From contig JASGKH010000002.1 in NCBI GenBank assembly GCA_047600785.1, positions 248,001 to 312,000 on the forward strand: a stretch of 64,000 nt of DNA, in the 5' to 3' direction. Made by a program: the position numbers and the translations under genes. The notes under the pieces were generated by a model. That model saw only the letters and a list, made by a program, of their open reading frames with translations, made no database searches and was not told where the DNA came from. Source of the stretch: Breznakibacter sp047600785. Its GTDB lineage: Bacteria; Bacteroidota; Bacteroidia; Bacteroidales; Marinilabiliaceae. Positions 6,532 to 14,825 of this stretch are shown in pieces (positions within the stretch are counted from its first letter, which is position 1; the number at the start of each line of letters is the position of its first letter).

Positions 6532-9500
6532 CTATACTTTTAAAAGTTCGAGCATTTTCAGTTTGGCTTGCGCTTTAATCCTTGCTATGCGGATTCGGTT
6601 TTCATTATCAGAATTGTTTTGTACTTGAACCGGCATTCCTGGTTGTTTAGCATTTACCTGGCAGTACCCTGGCTTATCGGTTGGCTCAGGAAAAGGACAA
6701 GTTGCTGGATCATAATCGTCTTTGAGGTATTGAAGAAGGTAGTTGAGCTTTGCAAAATCCTCAGCCCGTTCCTGTGGTGATTTTCCTTTTACAGCGAGGG
6801 TTTCTTTTTTGGCTTCAATTTCTTTGTACAGTTCCAGGAAGCGTTTGGAAGTTTCACCGTGTTGACCACCTCGATAATTCAAAAGCTTGGTCTCGATGTT
6901 CATTACGTCTTTCTTCAGCTCACTTTCCAATCCGCTCATGTCATCGAAAATGCTCAGTCGTTTGGGTTTAAGAATGGTTCGCTCGATTTTATAAACGTTA
7001 GTCATGGCTTCTTTAAATACGTTTACAATCCAGTAATTACTGAAATACTGGGATTCTCGTTGAATTTTGCGAGCGCATTCGAGCAAGTCATTGTCGGAAA
7101 TAGAAGAACTCGTTTGAATCCTTTCAATGTCGGTTTTCAGGGCTTCACTCTTCTTTTGAAAATCCTTAATCTTTTTGGTCTGTTCTTTTTCATCCGGGGC
7201 ATCCTTGTATTCCGAGATTTTCTTCTCTACCTTTTCGTTATCGAATATCCAGTGTTTGGCCAGGGAATCGTTGTAAAACTTATTAATCCATTCTACAAGC
7301 TGGTCTTTGGCTTCCAGGTAATCGCTGATGGCTTCTTTGACCTTGTTTACCTGAGAGAGATTAGCATTGGCACGACCCAATTCACGTTCTACTTCCCTGC
7401 GTTCTTCATCGAAATACAAAGCTGTTATTCTTCCAACGTCAGTTATCAGTGCCAATTTTACCTCCTGAGGATCGAGCGATTCAACGTCCAGCACATTGCC
7501 CCGGTCGGCTTTATACCAAATGTCATTGATACGTCCTGTCTTTTCTTCGAGCTTTTGGAACACAAAAACGTCCATTGAATCCTGTACCAATGGCATCACC
7601 GAACGAACAAAAGCAAATTCATTGCCTTGTCGCCAAATTCTTCCTTCCAGTTGTCTTATATCCGTTGGATTCCAATCAGGGTAAAGGTTATAAATAACCG
7701 TACCCCGTTTTTGAAGATCAATTCCTTCCCGGATGGTTGCTGTCCCAATAATGATTTTTACAATCCCTTCCAGGAATGCTTCCTTAACGTTCTCTTTCTT
7801 GATGTCCGAAATAGAGCTGTCAATGATTTCAACTTCATCGAAGCGGGTGTTGTTGTAAAGAACATTCTTTTGGTAGCCTACTTCTTTTTCAAGGTATTCC
7901 TTGATGTACCTGAAATACTCTTTACCCCGGTTCATGTAAATAACCTGACCGGAGACTTCTTTTAGTACTAGTGGTATATCCTTAGAATTACCTTTCGCCA
8001 GCCTTTGGTGGAAATCTTTCACCGTTCGGCAGCACTCGCAGGCAAAAAGGATTTTAGGGCTTTCTTCGACAAATTCTTTGTAATCTTCCGGTCTGTCCTG
8101 GTTACCTGCATATAAATATGGTGATAGTGCATTATCAAGGCTGTATGCCAATGCCCGGAATAAATCACCCATATTTAGTTTTCCGCTAGTTGCCTGTTGT
8201 GCCAAAGCAACAATGTTTTGCTGGTTGCGACGTTGTTTGGCAGTGGGTTCAATGTAGGTTAACACCTGTTTGGCCGGACTTAGCTTAAGCGTTTTACCAT
8301 CGGGTGCTTTATCGTATAGCTTTGGTAAATTGACTTTAAATGGCCGTTTTACACCGGCTTCTTCACCTGTTTTATAAAGAATGTGATTGTAAATAAGCTT
8401 TTGAAGAATAAGCCGGTTGGTGAAGGATTTGATGACTTCCTTTTCAACAATCTCATCTTTATAGTTTGCCGTCCACTCCACGGTGGGAAGCACAAACATA
8501 TCGAAGAACGCATTGATATTATAGATTGAATTCCGGCGCATACTGTCATAAGCTACCAGGGAAAGCATGGAATAAATCTCCAGGGGGCTATTTGTAAAAG
8601 GAGTTGCAGTAAGCAGCATGATGTTGTTTCCAAAAGTGCGCTGTATGTAATTGGCATGAAAGAAAGCCTTGATACCGGTCTCAGATACTGCGGATGTGAT
8701 ATTGTAACGCTTGTTTCCTTCATCATCGCTCTTAACCTGTTCAAACACGTTCTTGCAACGGTGTGCTTCGTCAACCACCAGGTAATCAAACCCCAAAGTA
8801 TCAATATCGCAAACGGTGTTTTTCTCACCCATACCGATTTTCTCACGATATTTTTGGTAATCAATTTCCGCATCACGGGCAGATTTCTCGGCACTTTGAC
8901 CAAGAATATTCACCAACTCGGTAAAGAGTTCTTCAGAAACATTGTTTGAAAAGCCTATTTGCTTAAAACCTTCGTAGGTAATAATGGTAATGCTGTTTTC
9001 AGGAACTTGCTTTGAAAAGTTGATTTTCTCTTTGATGCCTGTTCCCAGATTGCTCCAATCGTTGAGTTTTATGTCGGTATAGGAAAGTACACCGGGAACA
9101 AATTCCTTGGTGTTTTTATCTGTGTAACCGATAATCTCTCCAATCCATTTCTTGTATGTAGGCTTAGGAACAACAATTAATGGACGTTTGCATTTACCAG
9201 AAAATATATTGGTGGCAATATTGATGATTGCAGTCATAGTCTTACCAACGCCGACGTCAAAAGCGCAAATGCCACTACCAAGGGCTTCAAAGAAGGCTAC
9301 TCCTTCCCTTTGAATGGGTGTTATTTGCAGCAAACCGGATTTGAAGCGAGAGGAGCATTCGAAGCCTACTGGAACACGTTTATGGTTAATATCGCTCTGT
9401 GCATTGAACATGCGGTTCCAGGTTTCATCGAGACGTTTTTGATCGATTGGTGTTAGCACCTCATGAAGAAAACGGGAAAAGAGCTTTTCGCCTTCGTTGC

Positions 9501-10380
9501 GGGCGTTGACTTTCAATTCCGCTTTCTGGTCTGAGGTCATTTCATCATCTTTAAGCGGCTTGTTATAAATATAATATTCAGCAATGTCTATGGCGTTGCT
9601 TTTATCAAAGTCGGCTTGCTGTAAGGTATAGAGCCATTTTACATATACATCCCGCAGGGTGTAATCCGTTTCTCCATCAAACCGTAAACGGATAACTTTA
9701 TACTTTGCGCTGGACGAATCCCGTTTAACGGTTACTTTCCCGTTTACCTTGGTGAGTTGCTCGGCATTTTCCGTATCCATAAACTCAGGTCGGACAGATT
9801 GAATGGTGAAGATTTCCTTGTTACGGGCAATCTCGGAAATAGCCATGATTATGGGACGTTCTTTAGGGTCAGGCTCGGACACGCTCAGTGGCTTGGGAAT
9901 AGCTTTCATTATCACTTTTAAATGATTTTCAAATACTTCTTTACCGTAATTTTTGGTGATATACTCTTTATCCTGAAGAAGCTGGTCCCTGCGTTCGTAT
10001 ATATTGCCAAAGGAATAAATGGGCAATGGCATAAACTCCTTATCATAAACAAACATAGCCCCATCCTTCACCAAATCCGGAATATCCTTATCGTCAACTT
10101 TATAAATTTTAGACCACAAGGTCATGGGAACTCCTTGTTTGCGCTTGTACCAAACCCAGGCTTTGATTTCGGCTTCGCTGATACCTTCATTATACATCTT
10201 TACCACATCGGTAAATACAACCTTCTTACCTTCTACAAAGCCCAAACCTGAGAGGTTCTGCGACTGTTTTAAAACCTTTTCAACAATTGACTTATTCTCA
10301 ACAATAGCCTTGCGCAAACCCGGACGTAGTTCTCCTAAGCCTGTTAGCCCGTCAATTCCTGATAGCGCATTTGATTTCAT
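6532..10380 (-). CDS. Very large SNF2/DEAH-type helicase (polyvalent-protein or DarB-like)
   Basis: 1282 residues. Walker A DVGVGKT (375-381), DEAH box (537-540), LLTATPF motif III and a C-terminal helicase half with ATIREGIDLQKRG and QLEGRIWRQGN show a complete superfamily-2 motor of the SNF2-like kind. About 340 residues precede the motor and about 300 residues of charged coiled-coil follow it. Together with the methyltransferase two genes upstream it resembles split versions of phage P1 DarB (N6-methyltransferase plus helicase), which is packaged to protect entering DNA from type I restriction. The N-terminus carries LTGLG (12-16) and LSGLG (43-47), and the last 20 residues match the end of the adjacent 151-residue protein. 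Likely function: DNA entry, protection or replication of the element. Confidence 0.85.
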   Translation of the reverse strand: MKSNALSGIDGLTGLGELRPGLRKAIVENKSIVEKVLKQSQNLSGLGFVEGKKVVFTDVVKMYNEGISEAEIKAWVWYKRKQGVPMTLWSKIYKVDDKDIPDLVKDGAMFVYDKEFMPLPIYSFGNIYERRDQLLQDKEYITKNYGKEVFENHLKVIMKAIPKPLSVSEPDPKERPIIMAISEIARNKEIFTIQSVRPEFMDTENAEQLTKVNGKVTVKRDSSSAKYKVIRLRFDGETDYTLRDVYVKWLYTLQQADFDKSNAIDIAEYYIYNKPLKDDEMTSDQKAELKVNARNEGEKLFSRFLHEVLTPIDQKRLDETWNRMFNAQSDINHKRVPVGFECSSRFKSGLLQITPIQREGVAFFEALGSGICAFDVGVGKTMTAIINIATNIFSGKCKRPLIVVPKPTYKKWIGEIIGYTDKNTKEFVPGVLSYTDIKLNDWSNLGTGIKEKINFSKQVPENSITIITYEGFKQIGFSNNVSEELFTELVNILGQSAEKSARDAEIDYQKYREKIGMGEKNTVCDIDTLGFDYLVVDEAHRCKNVFEQVKSDDEGNKRYNITSAVSETGIKAFFHANYIQRTFGNNIMLLTATPFTNSPLEIYSMLSLVAYDSMRRNSIYNINAFFDMFVLPTVEWTANYKDEIVEKEVIKSFTNRLILQKLIYNHILYKTGEEAGVKRPFKVNLPKLYDKAPDGKTLKLSPAKQVLTYIEPTAKQRRNQQNIVALAQQATSGKLNMGDLFRALAYSLDNALSPYLYAGNQDRPEDYKEFVEESPKILFACECCRTVKDFHQRLAKGNSKDIPLVLKEVSGQVIYMNRGKEYFRYIKEYLEKEVGYQKNVLYNNTRFDEVEIIDSSISDIKKENVKEAFLEGIVKIIIGTATIREGIDLQKRGTVIYNLYPDWNPTDIRQLEGRIWRQGNEFAFVRSVMPLVQDSMDVFVFQKLEEKTGRINDIWYKADRGNVLDVESLDPQEVKLALITDVGRITALYFDEERREVERELGRANANLSQVNKVKEAISDYLEAKDQLVEWINKFYNDSLAKHWIFDNEKVEKKISEYKDAPDEKEQTKKIKDFQKKSEALKTDIERIQTSSSISDNDLLECARKIQRESQYFSNYWIVNVFKEAMTNVYKIERTILKPKRLSIFDDMSGLESELKKDVMNIETKLLNYRGGQHGETSKRFLELYKEIEAKKETLAVKGKSPQERAEDFAKLNYLLQYLKDDYDPATCPFPEPTDKPGYCQVNAKQPGMPVQVQNNSDNENRIRIARIKAQAKLKMLELLKV

Positions 10381-10382
10381 AA

Positions 10383-10838
10383 TTATAGTTTTAAGAGATT
10401 CAAAATTTTAAGCTTTGCAGCAGCTTTTACCTGAACTATCCGAACACGTTTGTCTTTAGAATTATCTATTCCTAGTGAAATGACTTTTTCAATATCTTCC
10501 CTGGTTCCTTTAATGGTAACCGGAAAGTTGATGCTGGTGGTAACGCTCTCTATCCCGGCTACCTTTTCGGGATGTATGGCGAACCATGTATTAAAAGAGC
10601 AAAGCTCCGTAAATGAAAGCGGAGCATTAGAAACCTTTATTCCAAACTTTGAAAAACTTCTAATTCGGCTTTCAAACCGTTCCTTCAAATCCGAATGAAC
10701 AAAGCCCTGCTTTAATAATTCCAGGGGACTATTCTTTTTGCCGGTATCGAACTGAAGATGTTCCGGTAGTTCTTCTTTGATAAAATGCAGGAACGTGTCG
10801 AGCCTAGCCCTGTAATATGATGGTGTTTTTCCATTCAT
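10383..10838 (-). CDS. 151-residue protein sharing its C-terminal motif with the helicase
   Basis: No family recognised. The N-terminal 115 residues are mixed alpha/beta, with a TTSINFPVTIKGTREDIEKVI stretch. The last 20 residues (RVRI...KAAAKLKILNLLKL) match the end of the 1282-residue helicase (RIRI...KAQAKLKMLELLKV) almost position for position, while the rest of the two proteins is unrelated. Starts 1 base inside the stop of the upstream 77-residue gene (TAATG) and ends 2 bases before the helicase gene. Likely works with the helicase or is targeted to the same place. Confidence 0.75.
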   Translation of the reverse strand: MNGKTPSYYRARLDTFLHFIKEELPEHLQFDTGKKNSPLELLKQGFVHSDLKERFESRIRSFSKFGIKVSNAPLSFTELCSFNTWFAIHPEKVAGIESVTTSINFPVTIKGTREDIEKVISLGIDNSKDKRVRIVQVKAAAKLKILNLLKL

Positions 10839-11071
10839 TACATCAAATCAAGTTCTTGTTCCAATTGCGGAATGGCGGCGGCTGGAGTAAGCTGTCCCGA
10901 AATGATTTTCTGTACCAGCTTCCCTTCAATTCTTGTATAACCATTCACATTTAAGATTCCATTGGCATTGTGAATGGCAGCATAAATGTTCGGGCTATTA
11001 GCCCGGGTAACCTTACTTAGCTGTTCTTTAATTTCAAGACGAAGCTGGTATTCCAAATCGTTCTTAGCCAT
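10838..11071 (-). CDS. 77-residue hypothetical protein
   Basis: No family recognised. Predicted largely helical, acidic at the C-terminus (QLEQELDL), with the central segment SPNIYAAIHNANGILNVNGYTRIEGKLVQKIISGQLTPAAAIPQLE. It sits between the methyltransferase and the 151-residue gene with 1-base spacings, so it is part of the same coupled unit. A small accessory subunit of the methyltransferase/helicase group is possible. Confidence 0.65.
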   Translation of the reverse strand: MAKNDLEYQLRLEIKEQLSKVTRANSPNIYAAIHNANGILNVNGYTRIEGKLVQKIISGQLTPAAAIPQLEQELDLM

Positions 11072-11072
11072 A

Positions 11073-11843
11073 TTATTTCCGTTTTAAAACAACAATATCC
11101 ACTGGCACATCCGAAAACCGGAATACGGGCGGCAAGCGATACGCATCGAGCAGCTCTGCATATTTCCCGATTTCATCTTTTGCCTTGGTATAAGTAATCC
11201 CGTTTCGTAAGAAATTGGAGCTTACCAGGTAGATGAGCAGCCCTCCCGGTTTTAACAATTGTAGGCCGTAATACATGAAAAATTGCTCAATCTGTGGCAT
11301 CTTGGGCAATGGGAAATATGAGCTGTATTTGTTATGGTACTTCCCGTAAGGTGGATTACCAATGACCAGAGAAAAAGGATATTCTTTCAACCATGTAACC
11401 TGGTTAGATGGCAAGCGCCTGGTAAACCTTTCAGGTTGCATAAAAGCCGTCTCGAAATATCCCCTTTGAATGGTTGCTCCCGGATGACATATTTCTGCAA
11501 TACGGGCTGAAACCGGATTGATTTCAAAACCCACGCATTTGGTTTTGTCTGGGGCGGGGTCAATTAAGCGACCCGTTGCAATACTGGGTTCCAATACTGT
11601 ACCGGCTTTATCAAACCCATAATGGAAGGCCATTTCCCACATGAGTTTAACCAGGTAATCCGGAGTATAGAATTCGTAAAGGATTCCTTCACCCGTTGCC
11701 CCCTTATTGCCTTGGCCTCCGGAGCCTTCATATTGCCGGATGAAGTCAATATCTGCTTGAGAATAGTTTTTATCATTACTATCCTTCTCTTTAATAAAGG
11801 TTTCTATTTCTTTATTAAGGTGATATTGGTTTTTTCCGGCCAT
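11073..11843 (-). CDS. N6-adenine DNA methyltransferase
   Basis: 256 residues. SAM-binding motif I VLEPSIATGRL (83-93), acidic motif II VGFEIN (104-109) and catalytic NPPY (163-166) are in the gamma-class order. The upstream TPDYLVKLMW (60-69) resembles the entry strand of Eco57I/HsdM-like enzymes. After the catalytic motif, LLKPGGLLIYLVSSNFLRNG is the usual strand-turn. No target-recognition domain is fused, so specificity must come from elsewhere or be loose. Expected to methylate adenine in the element's own DNA, giving protection from restriction; the linked giant helicase supports a DarB-like or polyvalent-protein role. Confidence 0.85.
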   Translation of the reverse strand: MAGKNQYHLNKEIETFIKEKDSNDKNYSQADIDFIRQYEGSGGQGNKGATGEGILYEFYTPDYLVKLMWEMAFHYGFDKAGTVLEPSIATGRLIDPAPDKTKCVGFEINPVSARIAEICHPGATIQRGYFETAFMQPERFTRRLPSNQVTWLKEYPFSLVIGNPPYGKYHNKYSSYFPLPKMPQIEQFFMYYGLQLLKPGGLLIYLVSSNFLRNGITYTKAKDEIGKYAELLDAYRLPPVFRFSDVPVDIVVLKRK

Positions 11844-11846
11844 AGG

Positions 11847-12065
11847 CTACTTTCCAACTTCTTTTTCCAGCACATTAACACTTGACTTGATGCTCTCAAT
11901 GGTACGTTTCATCCGTGCTTTGCTGGTGGTGGTTTTCTTCCTGGGCTTTACCTTACGGGTTGCTGTTTTCTTACGAGTACCCACTTTTTTCCTGTTCGTT
12001 TTCCGGGTACTGGTTGCCTTAGCCATTCTGGTTTTTGTCTTTCGTGTCTTAGTCTTTTTTATCAT
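11847..12065 (-). CDS. Extremely basic protamine/histone H1-like protein
   Basis: 72 residues. The first 50 residues consist almost entirely of Lys, Arg and Thr with a few Ala/Ser, in KKT/RKT/RKK repeats; the last 22 (TIESIKSSVNVLEKEVGK) form a short amphipathic helix. This composition matches DNA-condensing proteins such as H1-like tails or viral core proteins. Position directly before the DNA-modifying genes and after the lysis-like genes fits a packaged condensing protein. The internal Met at residue 14 is an alternative start. Confidence 0.7.
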   Translation of the reverse strand: MIKKTKTRKTKTRMAKATSTRKTNRKKVGTRKKTATRKVKPRKKTTTSKARMKRTIESIKSSVNVLEKEVGK

Positions 12066-12130
12066 GGCTCTAATTTTAAATTATGGTATGATAGAGCCCT
12101 CATTAAAAGAGGGGTTCATTTTTTTACTAT

Positions 12131-12745
12131 TTATTCGCTTATGCTCATGAGACCGCGTTTGCTTAGTTGAATTGTTCTGTTATACAAAATGGTACTGTTA
12201 GGATTTTTGGAGGCAATCACCTGTTCCAGTTTCCGACGAGAGAAGAACCAAAGCCAGGGATGGATTCGTTCGCCTTTATAAACTACTTGAATAAGACTAT
12301 CAAGAGAGGAAATGTGTACTTTTTGAGAGTCCCCAACAGCAATGCCTTTGACTGTATAAAAGCTATCCTGGTAATTGAAAACCCTGGCATGGATGGTATC
12401 ACAAATCAAACTATCCTTTAGCTTAGTAATAATTTCCTTTTCCTGCTTTACTACAGTTTCGGAATACTCAGTAACATGCTTTGGCTTGATGTCTAGGTTA
12501 CGGATTTCATCGAGTATTTTGGGAAAGATTTGCTCAACCTCATTATAGCGAAGCTGGAGTGTTTGATTCTTTGCAGCCAGCTGTCCGTTCTGGGTACGGT
12601 AATAGGTTAGCTTCTGCTCTGATGCTTTAAAACTCTCAGTAATTCTTTCCCTTTCCCGTTTTTCGGCATAGTACATTTTAGCATACTCAAAACCTACAAA
12701 GCAAATAAATAAGAATATAAAAGTGGATAGTGTCTTTTCTTTCAT
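12131..12745 (-). CDS. Spanin (Rz)-like membrane-anchored coiled-coil protein
   Basis: 204 residues. One N-terminal membrane helix (STFIFLFICFVGFEYAKMYY) is followed by a long charged helix (about 28-105) with QKLTYYRTQNGQLAAKNQTLQLRYNEVEQIF, then a small globular end. This layout, size and place right after the transglycosylase and small membrane genes match Rz-like inner-membrane spanins of Bacteroidota phages (DUF6549-like, recalled). Overlaps the upstream 61-residue gene by 4 bases. No outer-membrane Rz1 lipoprotein nested in another frame was recognised. Confidence 0.6.
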   Translation of the reverse strand: MKEKTLSTFIFLFICFVGFEYAKMYYAEKRERERITESFKASEQKLTYYRTQNGQLAAKNQTLQLRYNEVEQIFPKILDEIRNLDIKPKHVTEYSETVVKQEKEIITKLKDSLICDTIHARVFNYQDSFYTVKGIAVGDSQKVHISSLDSLIQVVYKGERIHPWLWFFSRRKLEQVIASKNPNSTILYNRTIQLSKRGLMSISE

Positions 12746-12927
12746 GGCTCAGGTTTATTGGATGGACGTTTGGTTTCACCCCAGATATAGGTAGTTAAGA
12801 TGGTAAGTATGCCGCCTACACAGGCTGAAGCTACCCCTTCCATTCCTTTCATTACAGAAAGAAGTGCGAGGGTAGCCAGCATAAAACCTGCAAGTACAGT
12901 AATTGTATATCGTTTCGACCTTTTCAT
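12742..12927 (-). CDS. Small membrane protein, holin-like
   Basis: 61 residues with a basic N-terminus (MKRSKRY) and two closely spaced hydrophobic segments (ITVLAGFMLATLALLSVM and ASACVGGILTILTTYIW) separated by a short loop: a helical hairpin. The position between transglycosylase and spanin-like gene suggests a holin, but no conserved holin family is recognised. Its ATG overlaps the stop of the minus-one-frame tail of the transglycosylase (ATGA), and its own stop overlaps the next start. Confidence 0.6.
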   Translation of the reverse strand: MKRSKRYTITVLAGFMLATLALLSVMKGMEGVASACVGGILTILTTYIWGETKRPSNKPEP

Positions 12928-13034
12928 TTGCGTTTTCCTTTCTTCTTCTTTTTAAGCTTGTTATATAAGTACCAGGCTCCCATTCCAAGGAGGATAAAGC
13001 CGCCGATCCCTAACTCAAACTTTTTTTTTCTATC
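12924..13034 (-). CDS. Membrane-anchor tail in the -1 frame of the transglycosylase
   Basis: Found by reading the gap between the transglycosylase stop (13010) and the next gene (12927). In the -1 frame an open stretch of 36 codons encodes one strong membrane helix (FELGIGGFILLGMGAWYLY) and a Lys/Arg-rich end. It has no usable start codon of its own except one inside the helix, yet its stop overlaps the next ATG (ATGA), the junction style of this operon. It begins at an A9 run (13021-13029, minus strand) inside the transglycosylase 3' end, so it is most simply a -1 frameshift extension; an assembly error in the A run is the alternative. Confidence 0.6.
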   Translation of the reverse strand, partial: DRKKKFELGIGGFILLGMGAWYLYNKLKKKKKGKRK

Positions 13035-13603
13035 TCAGAGACCACTTCAGTTACGATAGCCTTGGGAATGGATTCATACATACGGCGTTTTATCTCACCT
13101 ACAGTAAGTTTACCATCTTTGTTCACATCAAAGAAGGGGTTCTGTTTTGCAATGGTTGCTGCCGAAAGTTTCTTAGTTTGAAGTACATAATCATCCGGTT
13201 TACCCACTGCATCCGGAAAGAAGGTTACCAGGTACAAATCGAAATAGCTTTTTATCTTTCCTGCCCACGGCCTGAAATACTTATACACATAACCAAGCTG
13301 GTCAATGGCACTCATAGCATAAAGGGCTTTGGTGGTCGTACCAAGGTTGATGGCTGTATCCGGCATAAACTGAATTAATCCGGTTGCCCTGGTTGCTGCC
13401 CGAACTTGTGCATTGTCGCTATCTCCCGGTTGTTTGTTTACAGCCTGGGCATTCAACCGGCTTTCGCTCCACATAACCATCATCAGCCAGCTGGGGTTTA
13501 TACTGAGCATGGTGCAGATACTCCGAAGCACTCGCTCAAACTCTGCCGGATTTTCTCCTTTGTTGCGTTGCAATTTTTCAATCAGTATCATGGCATTTAG
13601 CAT
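13010..13603 (-). CDS. Lytic transglycosylase with EF-hand
   Basis: 197 residues. A lysozyme-like fold with catalytic Glu in MWSESRL (E47), the conserved ATGLIQFM (73-80), and AIDQLGYVYKYF before the last helices is typical of SLT-type peptidoglycan lytic transglycosylases. Residues 159-170 (DVNKDGKLTVGE) are a canonical EF-hand calcium loop. No signal peptide, so export would rely on the virion, on a holin, or on the membrane tail gained by frameshifting at the A9 run near the 3' end. Overlaps the upstream SH3-like gene by 7 bases; the internal Met5 is an alternative start. Confidence 0.85.
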   Translation of the reverse strand: MLNAMILIEKLQRNKGENPAEFERVLRSICTMLSINPSWLMMVMWSESRLNAQAVNKQPGDSDNAQVRAATRATGLIQFMPDTAINLGTTTKALYAMSAIDQLGYVYKYFRPWAGKIKSYFDLYLVTFFPDAVGKPDDYVLQTKKLSAATIAKQNPFFDVNKDGKLTVGEIKRRMYESIPKAIVTEVVSEIEKKSLS

Positions 13604-14637
13604 TTAATGTTTACGGCATCGGCTGACACCCAGCGTTCGGTATTATCCACCGTGCGAAATTTGATGTATTTGGTTCTGCCTGTGTTTAGGCACATGAGGT
13701 ATTCGCCCAGGAGAGTTCCTGACTTAACAGGTAGAAAAGGTTGCATCTTATCGTCCAGCACATTTACAAATCTTGTGGTAATTACTGGTTGAAAGAATGC
13801 ACCGGACACCCCGGAATAATAGTCGAGCGGTTTTTTGTAGGAAACTTCACTTTGTGTAGATGGATATTTATTCCACATATCCTTGTAATAGGCGAAGATT
13901 TCCACATAAGTTGAAGCAGAGGAAACCCAATAGGTATAAGTTTTGCCAGCATAGGCTTTCATGGCCGCCGGTGGGTTTTCCTTTTTGATGAGATAACCCA
14001 CTTCGATGAACTTTACATTGTTTTTTACATCGAAGCTTTGCTTGCCAGTGGCATACCCCAGGAACTCGCCGACCTTGGCCTTACGAATGATGTTTTTATT
14101 TTCGCCGATTTCATAAAAAGCCCCATGATAACTGGCATCTGGCGATGTTCGCAAGGTGACTTCTGCTTTAGCTACTACCAATTGGTTCTTTTTGGCAAAG
14201 GTTGTTGGTGCTGCACCTCCCGATTTAGTCGGATTGCTCGATACCATTGTGAGGAACTTTTGGTAATCGGTAGCACTGAGTTCATTTTGAAGGTTCTTTA
14301 ATAGGTCATCATCATATAGTTTCCGGTAAGCAGTTGACACTTCGTCCATGTTTTTGATGGTTTGCGCCGTATCGAAAACTGCCTTGGTATTGGTTGTATC
14401 AAAGGACATCATCCAGGAGGCTCCGGATGGGTTCATGGCTGAACGCAATGCCATAGCTTGTCTAACTTCCGGACTGTCATCTGCCAGGTTCTCGGTATTG
14501 CGTTTCTGGATACCAGTAATGATTTTCCTCCCCAATTTATAGAGCAAAAATCCTCCAATACCAATAACCGCACCTCCCACAAGTATGCGTTTTGGGTTAT
14601 CCAGGAATGCATATTTGTCCTTCTTCTGAGTTGCCAT
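13597..14637 (-). CDS. Membrane-anchored SH3-like protein, virion component candidate
   Basis: 346 residues. Residues 17-38 (RILVGGAVIGIGGFLLYKLG) are a membrane helix near the N-terminus. A helical middle (50-140) is followed by two beta-rich parts: residues 152-225, starting VVAKAEVTLRTSPD, like a bacterial SH3 domain, and residues 270-346 (GAFFQPVITTRFVNVLDDKMQPFLPVKSG... RWVSADAVNIKC), also SH3-like. SH3b domains bind peptidoglycan in phage and bacterial wall enzymes. Adjacent to the transglycosylase, it may help dock that enzyme to the wall. No named family. Confidence 0.55.
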   Translation of the reverse strand: MATQKKDKYAFLDNPKRILVGGAVIGIGGFLLYKLGRKIITGIQKRNTENLADDSPEVRQAMALRSAMNPSGASWMMSFDTTNTKAVFDTAQTIKNMDEVSTAYRKLYDDDLLKNLQNELSATDYQKFLTMVSSNPTKSGGAAPTTFAKKNQLVVAKAEVTLRTSPDASYHGAFYEIGENKNIIRKAKVGEFLGYATGKQSFDVKNNVKFIEVGYLIKKENPPAAMKAYAGKTYTYWVSSASTYVEIFAYYKDMWNKYPSTQSEVSYKKPLDYYSGVSGAFFQPVITTRFVNVLDDKMQPFLPVKSGTLLGEYLMCLNTGRTKYIKFRTVDNTERWVSADAVNIKC

Positions 14638-14825
14638 TACATGAACATTTTAGCTTTCTTTACCAGTGAGGGCTTTGCTTTGAGTTTAGTTCCAAACTCA
14701 ATAAATTCCCTGGTTGAAGTCTCGCTCCGAATGGTTTTCATAATATCGAACATTGAAAGCAATACTTCACGGGCTTCTTCCCGGTTTTCGGCTTCTATGA
14801 TGACGGTAAAATCAAACTTTTGCAT
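14637..14825 (-). CDS. 62-residue hypothetical protein
   Basis: A compact alpha/beta protein with an FDFTVIIEAENREEAREVL start, a pattern seen in many small ferredoxin-like or phage accessory proteins, and a basic C-terminus (KPSLVKKAKMF). Its start overlaps the upstream coiled-coil gene by 14 bases and its stop abuts the SH3-like gene. Function unknown. Confidence 0.6.
   Translation of the reverse strand: MQKFDFTVIIEAENREEAREVLLSMFDIMKTIRSETSTREFIEFGTKLKAKPSLVKKAKMFM

Noticed and set aside
12776..12988. 70-residue minus-strand frame over the holin-like gene
   Set aside because: Out of frame with the coupled 61-residue gene, whose ATG overlaps the preceding stop and which has a proper membrane hairpin.
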